NCBI RefSeq assembly: GCF_000717875.1
Contig: NZ_JOCT01000016.1
Coordinates: forward strand, 84,768 to 148,767
Source of the DNA: Streptomyces sp. NRRL S-455
GTDB taxonomy: Bacteria > Actinomycetota > Actinomycetes > Streptomycetales > Streptomycetaceae
Direction of reading: 5' to 3'
Length of the DNA: 64,000 nt
The notes under the pieces are model-generated. The model had not been told where the DNA came from and ran no database searches. It worked only from the letters and a program-made list of their open reading frames with translations. A program made the position numbers and the translations under genes. Below are positions 34,162 through 43,080 of the stretch, piece after piece (the stretch's first letter is position 1; each line of letters begins with the position of its first letter).

Positions 34162-34420
34162 ATCGCTTCCATCTCCATCACTGCCGTGTGCGGGGGCCCA
34201 TGAAGTGCTGGAGAAGGTGCTGGGGCCCGTCGCTCCGGCCAGGCTGGTGATCCCCGTGCAGGGGTGGTGGCCTGCAGGCTCTCCCGGGTGAGGGTGATGT
34301 GCGTGCTCATCGGTTCGGCTATGTGCGGGGCCGGGGCAGGCAGCGCATCTGCCCGGGACCGCGACCGGTGACAGGCCAGGGGTACGGCGATGTCACCGGC
34401 CGGCGGATTCTGTCGCCAGG
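34162..34420. other. Degenerate region between SDR genes
   Basis: No intact gene is visible. On the minus strand a frame starting MSTHITLTRESLQATT (ATG at 34310) looks like the N-terminus of a former gene, but it runs into low-complexity Pro/Ala sequence. The truncated SDR begins just downstream. The stretch probably marks a deletion junction. Confidence 0.4.
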
Positions 34421-35275
34421 TCAGGCGGCGGAGGCGTCGAAGTCGGCCGACTTCGTCAGTGCCTCGTTCGCGCGGATCTCGACGAGCATGGACTCCAGCT
34501 GCTCGATCGCCATGCCGTACGCCGGAGCGCCCAGCAGCAGACGCTGCGGGTGGGTGTCGGCGGAGAGGGCGGTGATGATCGCCCGGGCGGCGGCGTGGGG
34601 GTCGCCGGGCTCCTTGCCGGTGTCCGCGCGGAACGCCGCACGCGCCGCGCCGACCGTGTCGGCGTAGTCCGCGATCTCCCGCTCGGGCAGCGTCTCATTG
34701 GCGGAACGGCCGGCCCAGTCGGTGCGGAAGGGACCGGGCTCCACGAGCAGCGTGGTGATGCCCAGCGGGGCGACCTCCTGGCGCAGGGCGTCGGTCAGGC
34801 CCTCGACGGCGAACTTGGTGGCGGCGTAGTAGCCGACGGCCGGGAAGGCGCGGAGCCCTCCGATGGAGGAGAAGTTCACGATCGTCCCCGAGCGGCGTGT
34901 GCGCATGCCCGGCAGGACGGCGCGGATGACGTCGGACAGGCCGAAGACGTTGATGTCGAAGATCCGGCGGATCTCGTCGTCGGTGCTCTCCTCCACGGCG
35001 GCGAAGTAGCCGATGCCGGCGTTGTTGACCAGCACATCGATGCCGTCGAAGTGCTTCTCCGCAGCCTCGACGGCCTCCCTGACCTGCGTTGCGTCGGTGA
35101 CGTCGAGGGGCAGAGCCAGCGCCCGGTCGTTGCCCACGACGAGGTCCTGGACCTGGGCGACGTCGCGGGCGGTGACGACCGCCCTGTGGCCGGCGGCGAG
35201 GACCTCCTCGGCCAGGGCACGACCGAAGCCGGTCGAGCAGCCGGTGATGAACCAGACCTTCTGCTGAACAGTCAC
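34421..35275 (-). CDS. Short-chain dehydrogenase/reductase
   Basis: A 284-aa SDR with a complete site: WFITGCSTGFGRALAEEVLAAG (cofactor loop), LPLDVTD, VLVNNAGIGYF, IVNFSSIGGLRAFP (Ser) and YYAATKFAVEGL (Tyr-Lys). The TGCSTGFGR form of the loop is typical of the oxidoreductase/retinol-dehydrogenase-like group found in actinobacteria. The GTG at 35275 (VTVQQKVWF) is chosen, with GAGGA upstream. It is divergent from the XRE regulator at 35562 across 286 bp, and that regulator probably controls it. Confidence 0.9.
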   Translation of the reverse strand: MTVQQKVWFITGCSTGFGRALAEEVLAAGHRAVVTARDVAQVQDLVVGNDRALALPLDVTDATQVREAVEAAEKHFDGIDVLVNNAGIGYFAAVEESTDDEIRRIFDINVFGLSDVIRAVLPGMRTRRSGTIVNFSSIGGLRAFPAVGYYAATKFAVEGLTDALRQEVAPLGITTLLVEPGPFRTDWAGRSANETLPEREIADYADTVGAARAAFRADTGKEPGDPHAAARAIITALSADTHPQRLLLGAPAYGMAIEQLESMLVEIRANEALTKSADFDASAA

Positions 35276-35561
35276 GATGCGGATATTCCTCGGAACGGGC
35301 GCACCCCTCCCACGGCGATCACCACGGGTGACGGCGAAGGGGGCGCTGTGTACGGGGGAAAGCGGCGCCCGCCCCGGCCGGTGCCACGCACACGGCAGGC
35401 GGGCTGCGGACCCTTTGAAGGTCGCTGCGATGGCCGCCCAGCCATTGATGCACGCCGTAACGCGGCAAACCAAGCCGAGGACGGGGGCCATTGCTGCCGG
35501 GGAAAGACCTTCCCCCCCACGCCAGTGGATCCCCGCCACGAGCAGGGGAACACTGGCAGGC

Positions 35562-36485
35562 ATGGCGAACAATGCCGAGGAGATCAAGAAGTTCCTGCGC
35601 GCTCGGCGTGACGCGGTCCGCCCCTCTCAGGCCGGTCTGGCGAACTACCCCGGTCGGCGGGTACCCGGCCTGCGCCGCGAAGAGGTCGCGCAGCTCGCCG
35701 GGGTCAGCGTGGACTACTACACCCGCCTGGAACAGGGACGGCTCACCAGCGCCTCCGAAGGCGTCATCCTCTCCATCGCCGAGGCCCTGCGACTGACCCA
35801 GGCCGAGACCCAGTACCTGCGCGACCTGCTGCGCCCCCAGCCCCGCCGCAGTGCCAAGCCGGCACCGCCCCAGCAGGTGCGGCCCGACCTGCTGCGCATG
35901 CTGAACGGCCTGCACGACCAGCCCGCCTTCGTCCTCGGCCGCCGCAACGAGGTCCTGGCCTCCAACGACCTCCTCGACGCACTGCTCACCCCGTTCAACC
36001 ACCGCCCGGCCAACGAACGCAACCTGCTGCGCTGGATGCTCCTCGACCCCGCCGCCCGGACCCTGTACCTCGACTGGGCGCAGGTCACCTCCGAGGTCGT
36101 CGGCGTGCTGCGCGCCGAGGCCGGCCGCAACCCCCACGACCCGCAGATCGCCGAATTCGTCGCCGAACTGCGCTCCGTATCACCCGAGTTCCGCACCTGG
36201 TGGGCCGAGCGGACCGTGGTCGAACGCACCTGGGGCAGCAAACGGTTCAACCATCCCGTCGTCGGCCGCCTCGACATCACCTACGAAGCCCTCTCCCTTC
36301 CGGGCGACCCAGACCAGATTCTCTTCGTCTACGCCGGCAAGACCGATGGCGACCTCGAAAAGCTACGCATCCTCGCCAGCTGGTACGCCCAGTCCACCCC
36401 CTACTCCACCACTGCTGGCAAGATCAAGGAATCAGTCCATGCGCAACAGGACGAGGCGGGCGAACAAGACTCCCGTCACGCGTAG
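35562..36485 (+). CDS. XRE-family regulator with MmyB-like ligand domain
   Basis: A 307-aa regulator. The N-terminal HTH (about 5-85: KKFLRARRDAVRPSQAGL, RRVPGLRREEVAQLAGVSVDYYTRLEQGR) is followed by a MmyB-type domain (about 105-280: RMLNGLHDQPAFVLGRRNEVLASN, NLLRWMLLDPAARTLYLDW, KRFNHPVVGRLDITYEALSLPGDPDQILFVY). This combination is typical of actinobacterial repressors located beside the SDR gene they control; the ligand is unknown, perhaps a lipid or aldehyde. The ATG at 35562 is used. Genes on the other side are metabolic and unrelated. Confidence 0.92.
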   Translation: MANNAEEIKKFLRARRDAVRPSQAGLANYPGRRVPGLRREEVAQLAGVSVDYYTRLEQGRLTSASEGVILSIAEALRLTQAETQYLRDLLRPQPRRSAKPAPPQQVRPDLLRMLNGLHDQPAFVLGRRNEVLASNDLLDALLTPFNHRPANERNLLRWMLLDPAARTLYLDWAQVTSEVVGVLRAEAGRNPHDPQIAEFVAELRSVSPEFRTWWAERTVVERTWGSKRFNHPVVGRLDITYEALSLPGDPDQILFVYAGKTDGDLEKLRILASWYAQSTPYSTTAGKIKESVHAQQDEAGEQDSRHA

Positions 36486-36609
36486 GCCCGCCGCACGCCA
36501 CCCTGAACTCACCGTCTAACTGCTGATCCCCACACCCGCGGTGAAGGCAGCGCGCCCCGGCCACCAACCCGGCGAACCCCTTCCCGGTCACAGCACTAGC
36601 GTGGGAGGC

Positions 36610-37290
36610 ATGACGACTCCTGCTGATGTGCCCGACGTACGGGACCCCGAGCAGCCCGGCCGGTTGCTCACGATCGAGCGTGACGCGCTGATCCCGCTGT
36701 TGCGGGCGAGGGCCGACGAGGACTTCGCGCGGCCTGTCGCCGCATGCCCGGGCTGGACGGTCCGGGACGTGCTGGCGCACTGCTCGGCCGCGCTCACGCG
36801 GGCGGTGGAGGGCCGGTTCGAGCCGGGCGTGTTCTCACCCGAGTCGAACGACCGCGACATCGCCGAGCGCGACGGCTGGAGCAACGCCGAGGTCGTCGAC
36901 GAGCTGTGGCGGGGCATGACCGAGGCCGGGCCGGTGATCGCCGATGCCGGCGGGAAGCTGGACGTGCTCGCCCTGGGGGAGTGGGTGCACGCCGGGGACG
37001 TGCGCGAGGCCCTGGGGGAGCCGGACGCGTACGGCGGGGCCGGGCTGCCGGACGCCCTGGCGCTGCTCGCCCGCATCACCCACGAGCGCGGGCACGTGCC
37101 GCTGCACGCCGACCTCGACGACCAGGACGAACCGCTGCGGCTGGGGGAGAGCGGCGGGGAGCGGCCCCCGGGCCGGTTCATCGGGGAGGGGCCGACGCTC
37201 GTACGGCTGTACACGGGGCGGCCGGTCGACGGGGCGCCCGCGTTCGAGCTGGCAGGGGTGGAGGCGGAAGAGCTGAACATCTTCGGCTGA
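36610..37290 (+). CDS. Maleylpyruvate isomerase-family (TIGR03083) protein
   Basis: A 226-aa mycothiol-dependent DinB-type protein: CPGWTVRDVLAHCSAALTRAVEGR near residue 45, then WSNAEVVDELWRGM, LALGEWVHAGDVREALG, and a C-terminal sterol-carrier-like tail (LVRLYTGRPVDGAPAFELAGVEAEELNIFG). The metal-binding His residues of the four-helix bundle are present. The natural substrate is unknown; family members act on mycothiol conjugates. The ATG at 36610 follows GTGGGAGG. cutC follows about 100 bp downstream. Confidence 0.83.
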   Translation: MTTPADVPDVRDPEQPGRLLTIERDALIPLLRARADEDFARPVAACPGWTVRDVLAHCSAALTRAVEGRFEPGVFSPESNDRDIAERDGWSNAEVVDELWRGMTEAGPVIADAGGKLDVLALGEWVHAGDVREALGEPDAYGGAGLPDALALLARITHERGHVPLHADLDDQDEPLRLGESGGERPPGRFIGEGPTLVRLYTGRPVDGAPAFELAGVEAEELNIFG

Positions 37291-37343
37291 GGCACCTCCT
37301 CGGGGCGTGGGAGGCGGCGGAACGGGGCAACGTAGTCTTTGAT

Positions 37344-37355
37344 TGGACTAGACCT
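37344..37355. promoter_or_regulatory. dre-like DasR box upstream of cutC
   Basis: TGGACTAGACCT matches the DasR consensus TGGTCTAGACCA at 10 of 12 positions, including the CTAGACC core. It lies 39 bp before the cutC ATG. The same score is seen for each box of the pair before nagK. Confidence 0.6.
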
Positions 37356-37393
37356 GTCGCGGAACGCCGACGCCATGCCGACGAAGGGGCCCC

Positions 37394-38086
37394 ATGAGCA
37401 AGCGTGCAGTCCTGGAGGTGATCGCCCTCGGCGTCGAGGACGCGGTCGCCGCCCAGGCGGGAGGCGCGGACCGGCTGGAGCTGGTGACCGACATGGCGGC
37501 CGACGGGCTCACCCCGTCGGCCGCCACCGTCGCGGAGATCCGACGGGCCGTCGACATCCCGCTGCGGGTGATGCTGCGGCTCACCGACGGTTTCGCGGCC
37601 GGCGACGTCGACCGGCTGGTCCGCGTGGCCGGGCGGTTGCGGGAGGCCGGGGCCGAGGAGTTCGTGCTCGGGTTCCTCGGCCCGGACGGCGGGGTGGACC
37701 TGGCGGCCGTGGAGCGGGTCGTCGATGTGCTGGAGGGCTGCCCCTGGACGTTCCACCGCGCGATCGACCGGGCCGCGGACCGGGACACCCTGCGCAAGCA
37801 GCTGGACGGGACGCCGGGGCTGGACACGTACCTGACGGCCGGGTCGGCGGACGGGGTCGACCACGGGCTTCCCGTGCTGCTCGCGGAGACGGCCCGCCGA
37901 GGAGAGCCGGGGTACGAGCAGCACCTGCTGGTGGGGGGCGGTCTGCGGCTCGGCCATGTGCCGGCACTGCTGAACGCCGGGGTCGACGGTTGCCACATCG
38001 GCGGGGCGGCCCGGCCGGAGGGCTGGGAGGCGCCGGTGTCCGCGGAGGCCGTCGCGCGGTGGCGGGCCGCCCTGGACGCCACCTGA
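37394..38086 (+). CDS. cutC: CutC-family TIM-barrel protein
   Basis: A 230-aa CutC protein: LEVIALGVEDAVAAQAGGADRLELVTDMAADGLTPS at the N-terminus, PLRVMLRLTDGF, EFVLGFLGPDGGVD, and the conserved CPWTFHRAIDRAADR. The family was named for copper homeostasis in E. coli, but that link is doubtful and the fold is that of a sugar-phosphate-type barrel. The conserved Asp/His/Arg residues suggest an enzyme. The dre-like box 39 bp upstream hints at an amino-sugar role here. The ATG at 37394 is used. Confidence 0.88.
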   Translation: MSKRAVLEVIALGVEDAVAAQAGGADRLELVTDMAADGLTPSAATVAEIRRAVDIPLRVMLRLTDGFAAGDVDRLVRVAGRLREAGAEEFVLGFLGPDGGVDLAAVERVVDVLEGCPWTFHRAIDRAADRDTLRKQLDGTPGLDTYLTAGSADGVDHGLPVLLAETARRGEPGYEQHLLVGGGLRLGHVPALLNAGVDGCHIGGAARPEGWEAPVSAEAVARWRAALDAT

Positions 38087-38141
38087 ACGCCCCAGGACCG
38101 GACGGGGAAGCAAGGGGTGGGCACGTGCGTTGTGCTGCTGC

Positions 38142-39704
38142 ATGAGTCTGCGCTTCTCACTTATGGGTCCGGTACGAGCCTGGCGCGACGAAGAGGAGAT
38201 CGAACTGGGGCCGCGCCAGCAGCGGGCGGTACTGGCGGCGTTGCTGCTGAACAACGGCATCCGGCTGAGCAACGACCAGTTGATCGGCATGGTCTGGGAC
38301 GAGCCGACGCCGAGCGCGGTGATGGCGTTGCGGACGCACGTCTACAAGATCCGCAAGAGGCTTCCGGAGCTGAACCTGACGTCCAGGGACGGCGGATACA
38401 CGGTCCGCGCGGAGATCGTCGACGACTGCCGCGGCGAGCCCTTGGAAGGCCTGCGGAGTGCCTACTTCGACGCGCAACGGGTGCGGCTCGGCGACTACCG
38501 GCTCAAGGCGCGGGAGGACTTCCTCGAACGCGAGCTCGACGTGCTCGAGTTGCAGAAGCACGTCGCCGCCTATCCGCTCAGGGAACGACCGCGCGCCCTG
38601 CTGATGCGGGCGCTCTACCTGGAGGGCAGACAGGGCGAAGCACTTGACCACTTCCACCGGGCACGCGCCCTCCTCAACGAGGAGCTCGGCCTCGAACCGG
38701 GGCCGGAGCTGCGCGAGGTCCACGCGCGGATCCTCAACGGAGACCTCAGCGCGCCGCGCAGGCCGGAGCAGCTGCTGCCGGATCTGATCGACTTCACCGG
38801 CCGCGCCGAGGAGATCGCGCAGGCTCTGCGGACGTTGCCGGGCACGGTGGGCATCACCGGTATGCGGGGCAGCGGCAAGACCGTGCTGGCCACCCGGATC
38901 GGCCACCTCGTCAAGGGCCGCTTCCCGGACGGGCAGATCCTCGTCAGGGGCAGGGACGTCGCCGGCGAGCTGTTGCGCGCGGTCGGCGTGGAGAACCCCG
39001 TCGGCGACAAAGCCGCACTGTGGCGGGAGAAGGCGCGCGGCAAGCGGTTCCTGGTCGTGGTCGACGACGTGCGGGAGGCGGCGACCGTACGCGATCTCGC
39101 CACGCCCGGCTCGGCGATGATCCTCACCAGCGTCCGCCGGTTGAACGAGCTGCCCGGCGTGACCTGGCTGAAGATCGCCGGGCTGGCCGAGGGGGAGGCG
39201 CGGGAGTTCCTCCGCAAGGTCCTCGGCCCGGTACGGGTGGACGCGGAACCCGAGCAGGCAGAGGTGCTGCTGGAACGCCTTTCGCGGCTGCCGCACCCGA
39301 TCAGGGTGGTCGGCGGCAGGCTCAGCTCGCGCCCGCACTGGACGATCGGGATGGTGCTGCAGCAGATGGAGCGGGAGAGCAAGCTCGCCGACGTGATCCC
39401 GCCCGACTGCGCCGCGATGCTGGCTCCGTTGATCGCCGCCGAGGAGCGGCTGAGCGATCCGGAGCGGCACATGCTCGCGTGCTTCGCGCGCCAGGACGCC
39501 GAGGTGATCGACAGTCACAAGGCGGCGGAGATGTCCGGATCCGACCCCGGTGAGATCGAGCTGGTGCTGGAGTCGCTCGCGAGTGCGCACCTGATCGAGC
39601 CGCTCGTACTCGGCCGCTACCGGCTGCCGCGGTTCGTGCGCCTCTACTTCAGGCTGCGCACGCCTGCCCTGACCAGCCGACTCATTGCGACTTCTCCGGC
39701 CTGA
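38142..39704 (+). CDS. AfsR/SARP-like regulator with NB-ARC domain and shortened BTAD
   Basis: A 520-aa regulator. The OmpR-type DNA-binding domain (about 1-89: FSLMGPVRAWRDEEEIELGPRQQRAVLAALL ... ALRTHVYKIRKRL ... GGYTVR) is followed almost at once by DCRGEPLEGL and the BTAD C-terminal half (HPLRERPRALLMRALYLEGRQGEAL-type, ending LNEELGLEPGPELREVH). About 45 residues that normally link GGYxL to the W-RG motif are missing. The NTPase follows: P-loop GMRGSGKT (about 242-250), Walker B FLVVVDDV, then a winged-helix region to 520. No tetratricopeptide tail. The ATG at 38142 lacks a clear ribosome-binding site. An SDR gene 58 bp downstream is the likely partner. Confidence 0.85.
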   Translation: MSLRFSLMGPVRAWRDEEEIELGPRQQRAVLAALLLNNGIRLSNDQLIGMVWDEPTPSAVMALRTHVYKIRKRLPELNLTSRDGGYTVRAEIVDDCRGEPLEGLRSAYFDAQRVRLGDYRLKAREDFLERELDVLELQKHVAAYPLRERPRALLMRALYLEGRQGEALDHFHRARALLNEELGLEPGPELREVHARILNGDLSAPRRPEQLLPDLIDFTGRAEEIAQALRTLPGTVGITGMRGSGKTVLATRIGHLVKGRFPDGQILVRGRDVAGELLRAVGVENPVGDKAALWREKARGKRFLVVVDDVREAATVRDLATPGSAMILTSVRRLNELPGVTWLKIAGLAEGEAREFLRKVLGPVRVDAEPEQAEVLLERLSRLPHPIRVVGGRLSSRPHWTIGMVLQQMERESKLADVIPPDCAAMLAPLIAAEERLSDPERHMLACFARQDAEVIDSHKAAEMSGSDPGEIELVLESLASAHLIEPLVLGRYRLPRFVRLYFRLRTPALTSRLIATSPA

Positions 39705-39762
39705 CCAGGCGGTATATCCGGAAATTATGCTCTGACGATCTGTCGCGGCCAGGTTTGCAGAC

Positions 39763-40503
39763 ATGTCAACCAACGAACTTCAGGGCAAGAAGGCACTCGT
39801 CACCGGCGCCACGTCGGGTATCGGCCGCGCGATCGCGGTCAAGCTCGCGGAGGCGGGTGCCACCGTCTACGTGACCGGGCGCAGGGCCGAGCTCGGCAAG
39901 GAGACCGTCGAGCTGATCGAGCGGGCGGGCGGTACGGGCCACTTCGTCGTCGCGGACGTCGCGAACATCGACGACGTCCGGGGGCTCGCCGAGGAGGTCG
40001 GCGAGGTGGACGTGCTCGTCAACAACGCGGGCATCTTCCCGTTCTCACCGACCCCCGAGCAGTCGCTCGACAGCTACGAGCGGGTGTTCGGCGTCAACGT
40101 CCGTGCGGCCTACTTCCTGACGGCCGCGCTCGCACCGGCCATGGTGGCCAGGAAGAAGGGCGCGATCGTCAACGTGTCGTCGATCGCCGGGCAGATCGGC
40201 ACTCCGGTCGGCTCCGTCTACAACGCCTCCAAGGCCGCGATGGACGCGCTGACCAGGTCGTGGGCCGTCGAGTTCGGCGCGGCGGGCGTTCGCGTCAACT
40301 CCGTGGCGCCCGGCCCGATCCGCACCGACACGGCTGTCGACACGGTGGGCGAGATGTTCGAGGAGTTCAGCCGGAACACACCGCTCACCCGTGCCGGCGA
40401 GCCCGAGGAGATCGCCGAGGCGGTGGTGTTCCTGGCCTCCGACCGGGCCAGCTACATCACCGGCGCGGTGCTCACCGCCGACGGCGGCTTGGTCGCGACC
40501 TGA
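39763..40503 (+). CDS. 3-oxoacyl-reductase-like SDR
   Basis: A 246-aa classical SDR with TGATSGIGRAIAVKLAEAG, VLVNNAGIFPF, IVNVSSIAGQIG, VYNASKAAMDALTRSW and the C-terminal VFLASDRASYITGAVLTADGGL. All catalytic residues (Asn, Ser, Tyr, Lys) are present, as in FabG-like enzymes. It follows the AfsR-like gene by 58 bp on the same strand and is probably its co-transcribed partner or target. It converges on helD, which ends 38 bp away. Confidence 0.9.
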   Translation: MSTNELQGKKALVTGATSGIGRAIAVKLAEAGATVYVTGRRAELGKETVELIERAGGTGHFVVADVANIDDVRGLAEEVGEVDVLVNNAGIFPFSPTPEQSLDSYERVFGVNVRAAYFLTAALAPAMVARKKGAIVNVSSIAGQIGTPVGSVYNASKAAMDALTRSWAVEFGAAGVRVNSVAPGPIRTDTAVDTVGEMFEEFSRNTPLTRAGEPEEIAEAVVFLASDRASYITGAVLTADGGLVAT

Positions 40504-40540
40504 GCCGGCACGGTGCGCGGGGCGTCGCCTGCCCGACGCT

Positions 40541-42622
40541 TCAGCCTCGGGCAGGCGACGCCAACTGCGGCGGCAGCCCGGCCGCGTGCGTGACGATCAG
40601 CCCCGACACCGCTCGCGTCAGCGACACATACAGGCGCCGCAGCCCCGTCCGTTCGTCCGGTTCGCCGTCGACCACGGCCTGCGGCTCGTCCAGGACCACG
40701 TAGTCGTACTCCAGACCCTTCGCGAGCGACGCGGGGACCAGGGTCAGGCGGGTGTGCTGGGTGGTCTCCTCACCGGGGCCCAGGTACGGGATCCCGGCCT
40801 CCGTCAGGGCCCGCGCCAGCTCCGGGACCCGCGCGTCCGCCGCGATCAGGCCCGTCGAGCCCTCGTGGCGCAGGGACTCGCGGCAGGCCTCGACCACGTC
40901 CGGTGTGCCGGAGACCGGGCGGACCTCGAAGCGGCCCGGGTTCTCGCGGATCGACACCACCGGGGCGAGGCCCGGGGCGATGTGCGGGAGAAGGCGTGAG
41001 GCGTAGGTGATGACGTCCGTCGGTACGCGGAAACCGGCTGTCAGTTCCTCTATCACGGCGTCCCGCTTGCCCAGGTGGGCCAGCGCCTCCTCCCAGCTCC
41101 GCGTCGCCCACGGGGTGGTGCCCTGCGCCAGGTCACCGAGGACGGTCGCGCTGCCGGTGGTGCAGCGGCGGCCGACCGCCCGGTACTGCATGGGGGACAG
41201 GTCCTGCGCCTCGTCGAGGACGACGTGCCCGAGGGAGTGGGTGCGCTGGATCAGGTCGGTGGCCTCGTCGACCAGGACGGCGTCGGCGGCCGACCACTTG
41301 GCCGACTTGACGCTGCGCGCCGGCTTCGCCCAGAGGATCGCCTTCTGCTCGTCCTCGTCGAGGATCCCCTCCGCGTGCACCGCGAGGAACTCCGCGTCCG
41401 ACAGCAGCCGCAGCACCAGTTTCGCCGGGTCGACGGCCGGCCAGACCGCTTTCACCGCCGCCTTGACGGCGCTGTTGCGGGCCACCGCGTCCTGCACCCG
41501 GTCGTCCGGGGCCTCCCCCGAGCGTTCCATCTGCACCAGCACGGCGTGCGCGATGCGCTGCGGCAGGGCCTCGCGGGCGGCACCGTAGCGGATGTCGCGG
41601 TCGAGCAACTCGCGGACGATGTCCTCCAGTTCGTACGCCGGGACGCGCCATCGGCGGGAACCGCGCACCACCACGACCGGTTCGGCGGGCATCGTGACGT
41701 GTGAGTAGAGGGCCCTGCGCAGCACCCGCGCCATACGCGCGTCGCCCTTGACGACAGCGGCTGTCGAGTCGTCCGTTGCCTTGATCTCGACATGTGCCAC
41801 GAGGTCGTCGACAGTGGCCTGCTGAACGGCCAACTCGCCGAGCGCTGGCAGGACTTGCTCGATGTAGTGGAGGAAGGAACGGTTGGGTCCGATGACGAGG
41901 GTGCCGGTGCGGGCCAGGCGCTCGCGGTGGGCGTAGAGGAGGAAGGCGACGCGGTGCAGACCGACGGCGGTCTTCCCGGTGCCCGGGCCGCCCTGCACGC
42001 ACACCGTGCCGGAGAGGCCGGAGCGCACGATCTCGTCCTGCTCGGGCTGGATCGTCGCGACGATGTCCCGCATGGGGCCGACGCGCGGACGTTCGATCTC
42101 CTGCTGGAGGAGTCTGCTGGTCTTCGCGGCCTCCGCCGGATCCGACAGGTGCTCGTCCTCGTACGCCGTGAGGTCACCGCCGGTGTAGCCGAAGCGGCGG
42201 CGCAGCGCGATGTCCATCGGGTCCTTCTTGGACGCCCGGTAGAACGGCTGCGAGACCGGTGCGCGCCAGTCGATCACCATGGGGTCGCCGTCGGCGTCGT
42301 GCACATGCCGCCGCCCGATGTGCAGTGTTTGATAAGCAGCCTCCGGCTGCGGGCGCTCTCCCTCGGCGCCCTCGGCCTGTTCGCTCCCCGGCGCGTGCAG
42401 ATAGTCCAGCCGGCCGAAGAACAGCGGGGTGTCGCTGAGGTCGGCCAGGGCCTTGATGCGCTCCTCGATCTGGTGAGCCAGCACCTCGGCGTTGACCCAG
42501 TTCGCGGTGACGTCGCTGATGTCGAGGGCCTCGACGTCCTCACGCATGGCACGCAGGGCCGAACGGGACGCGGAGAGGTGGGAGCGCTCTCGCGAGAGCG
42601 GGTCGTCGACGGGCGTGGACAA
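40541..42622 (-). CDS. helD: HelD-family RNA polymerase recycling ATPase
   Basis: A 693-aa UvrD/Rep-like SF1 motor without a UvrD 2B-type repair context. The N-terminal coiled coil (about 5-75: RSHLSASRSALRAMREDVEALD) inserts in the RNA polymerase secondary channel in this family. Next comes the HelD signature VIDWRAPVSQPFYRA, then Walker A QGGPGTGKTAVGLHR (about 210-218) and Walker B VVLDEAQDLSPMQYRAV. Motif VI is in LRRLYVSLTRAVSGLIV. HelD proteins strip stalled polymerase from DNA; the actinobacterial HelR type also protects against rifamycins. No rifamycin-associated element was recognised upstream. The ATG at 42622 is used. Confidence 0.9.
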   Translation of the reverse strand: MSTPVDDPLSRERSHLSASRSALRAMREDVEALDISDVTANWVNAEVLAHQIEERIKALADLSDTPLFFGRLDYLHAPGSEQAEGAEGERPQPEAAYQTLHIGRRHVHDADGDPMVIDWRAPVSQPFYRASKKDPMDIALRRRFGYTGGDLTAYEDEHLSDPAEAAKTSRLLQQEIERPRVGPMRDIVATIQPEQDEIVRSGLSGTVCVQGGPGTGKTAVGLHRVAFLLYAHRERLARTGTLVIGPNRSFLHYIEQVLPALGELAVQQATVDDLVAHVEIKATDDSTAAVVKGDARMARVLRRALYSHVTMPAEPVVVVRGSRRWRVPAYELEDIVRELLDRDIRYGAAREALPQRIAHAVLVQMERSGEAPDDRVQDAVARNSAVKAAVKAVWPAVDPAKLVLRLLSDAEFLAVHAEGILDEDEQKAILWAKPARSVKSAKWSAADAVLVDEATDLIQRTHSLGHVVLDEAQDLSPMQYRAVGRRCTTGSATVLGDLAQGTTPWATRSWEEALAHLGKRDAVIEELTAGFRVPTDVITYASRLLPHIAPGLAPVVSIRENPGRFEVRPVSGTPDVVEACRESLRHEGSTGLIAADARVPELARALTEAGIPYLGPGEETTQHTRLTLVPASLAKGLEYDYVVLDEPQAVVDGEPDERTGLRRLYVSLTRAVSGLIVTHAAGLPPQLASPARG

Positions 42623-42766
42623 GGCGGCGCCTCCGGGGTACCTGCTGAAGTGACGGCGGTGGGATGCCGGCCGGTTTCCGTCCGGTCGGCGGCACTCCGG
42701 CGAGGGAGGCGGGCAAGAGCGGAGATCCTAGAGGAGCGGGGGCTGCGGCCGCGAACGGTTTTCGCA

Positions 42767-42778
42767 TCCCCTAGGGGA
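42767..42778. repeat. 12-bp perfect palindrome between helD and the 62-aa ORF
   Basis: TCCCCTAGGGGA, in a 269-bp divergent intergenic region that otherwise shows no gene. It may be an operator for helD or for the 62-aa ORF. Confidence 0.35.
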
Positions 42779-42891
42779 CGAGAGCGTCCTCCCTGAGGGG
42801 CGGCAGTCGGTCCGCAGGCGTACGAGCGGAGTGCGCGGGTTCGGCCCCGAGACCGACGCGGACCTTACGGGCGAAAACGCACCATGGAGAC

Positions 42892-43080
42892 ATGAGCGCA
42901 GCAACCTTCTCCCCCGCCCCGAGCCCGGGCCGCCCGCCCGGCGCCACCGCGGTGACCGGCAGCCACCGTCACCGCCTCGGCGATGCCCTGCGTGCCGTCA
43001 AGGTCTTCGCGGGCGCCGCCTTCGACGTGATCATCCTCGGCCAGTACGGAGAGGAAGTGGGCGTGGTCCGCCGCAAGTGA
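42892..43080 (+). CDS. Small conserved protein, 62 aa
   Basis: The N-terminal 25 residues are Pro/Ala/Ser-rich. The C-terminal half is an ordered segment (HRHRLGDALRAVKVFAGAAFDVIILGQYGEEVGVVRRK). ATGGAGAC precedes the ATG at 42892. The stop abuts the convergent XPB gene (stop at 43081), with no space for a terminator. No family is recognised, but the compact C-terminus and placement next to xpb argue for a real gene. Confidence 0.6.
   Translation: MSAATFSPAPSPGRPPGATAVTGSHRHRLGDALRAVKVFAGAAFDVIILGQYGEEVGVVRRK

Noticed and set aside
38142..40503. Secondary-metabolite cluster around the AfsR-like regulator
   Set aside because: Only an SDR lies beside it; no PKS, NRPS, terpene or RiPP genes occur in the window.
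42623..42891. Rifamycin-associated element upstream of helD
   Set aside because: Only the TCCCCTAGGGGA palindrome was found, which does not fit the known 19-bp element.
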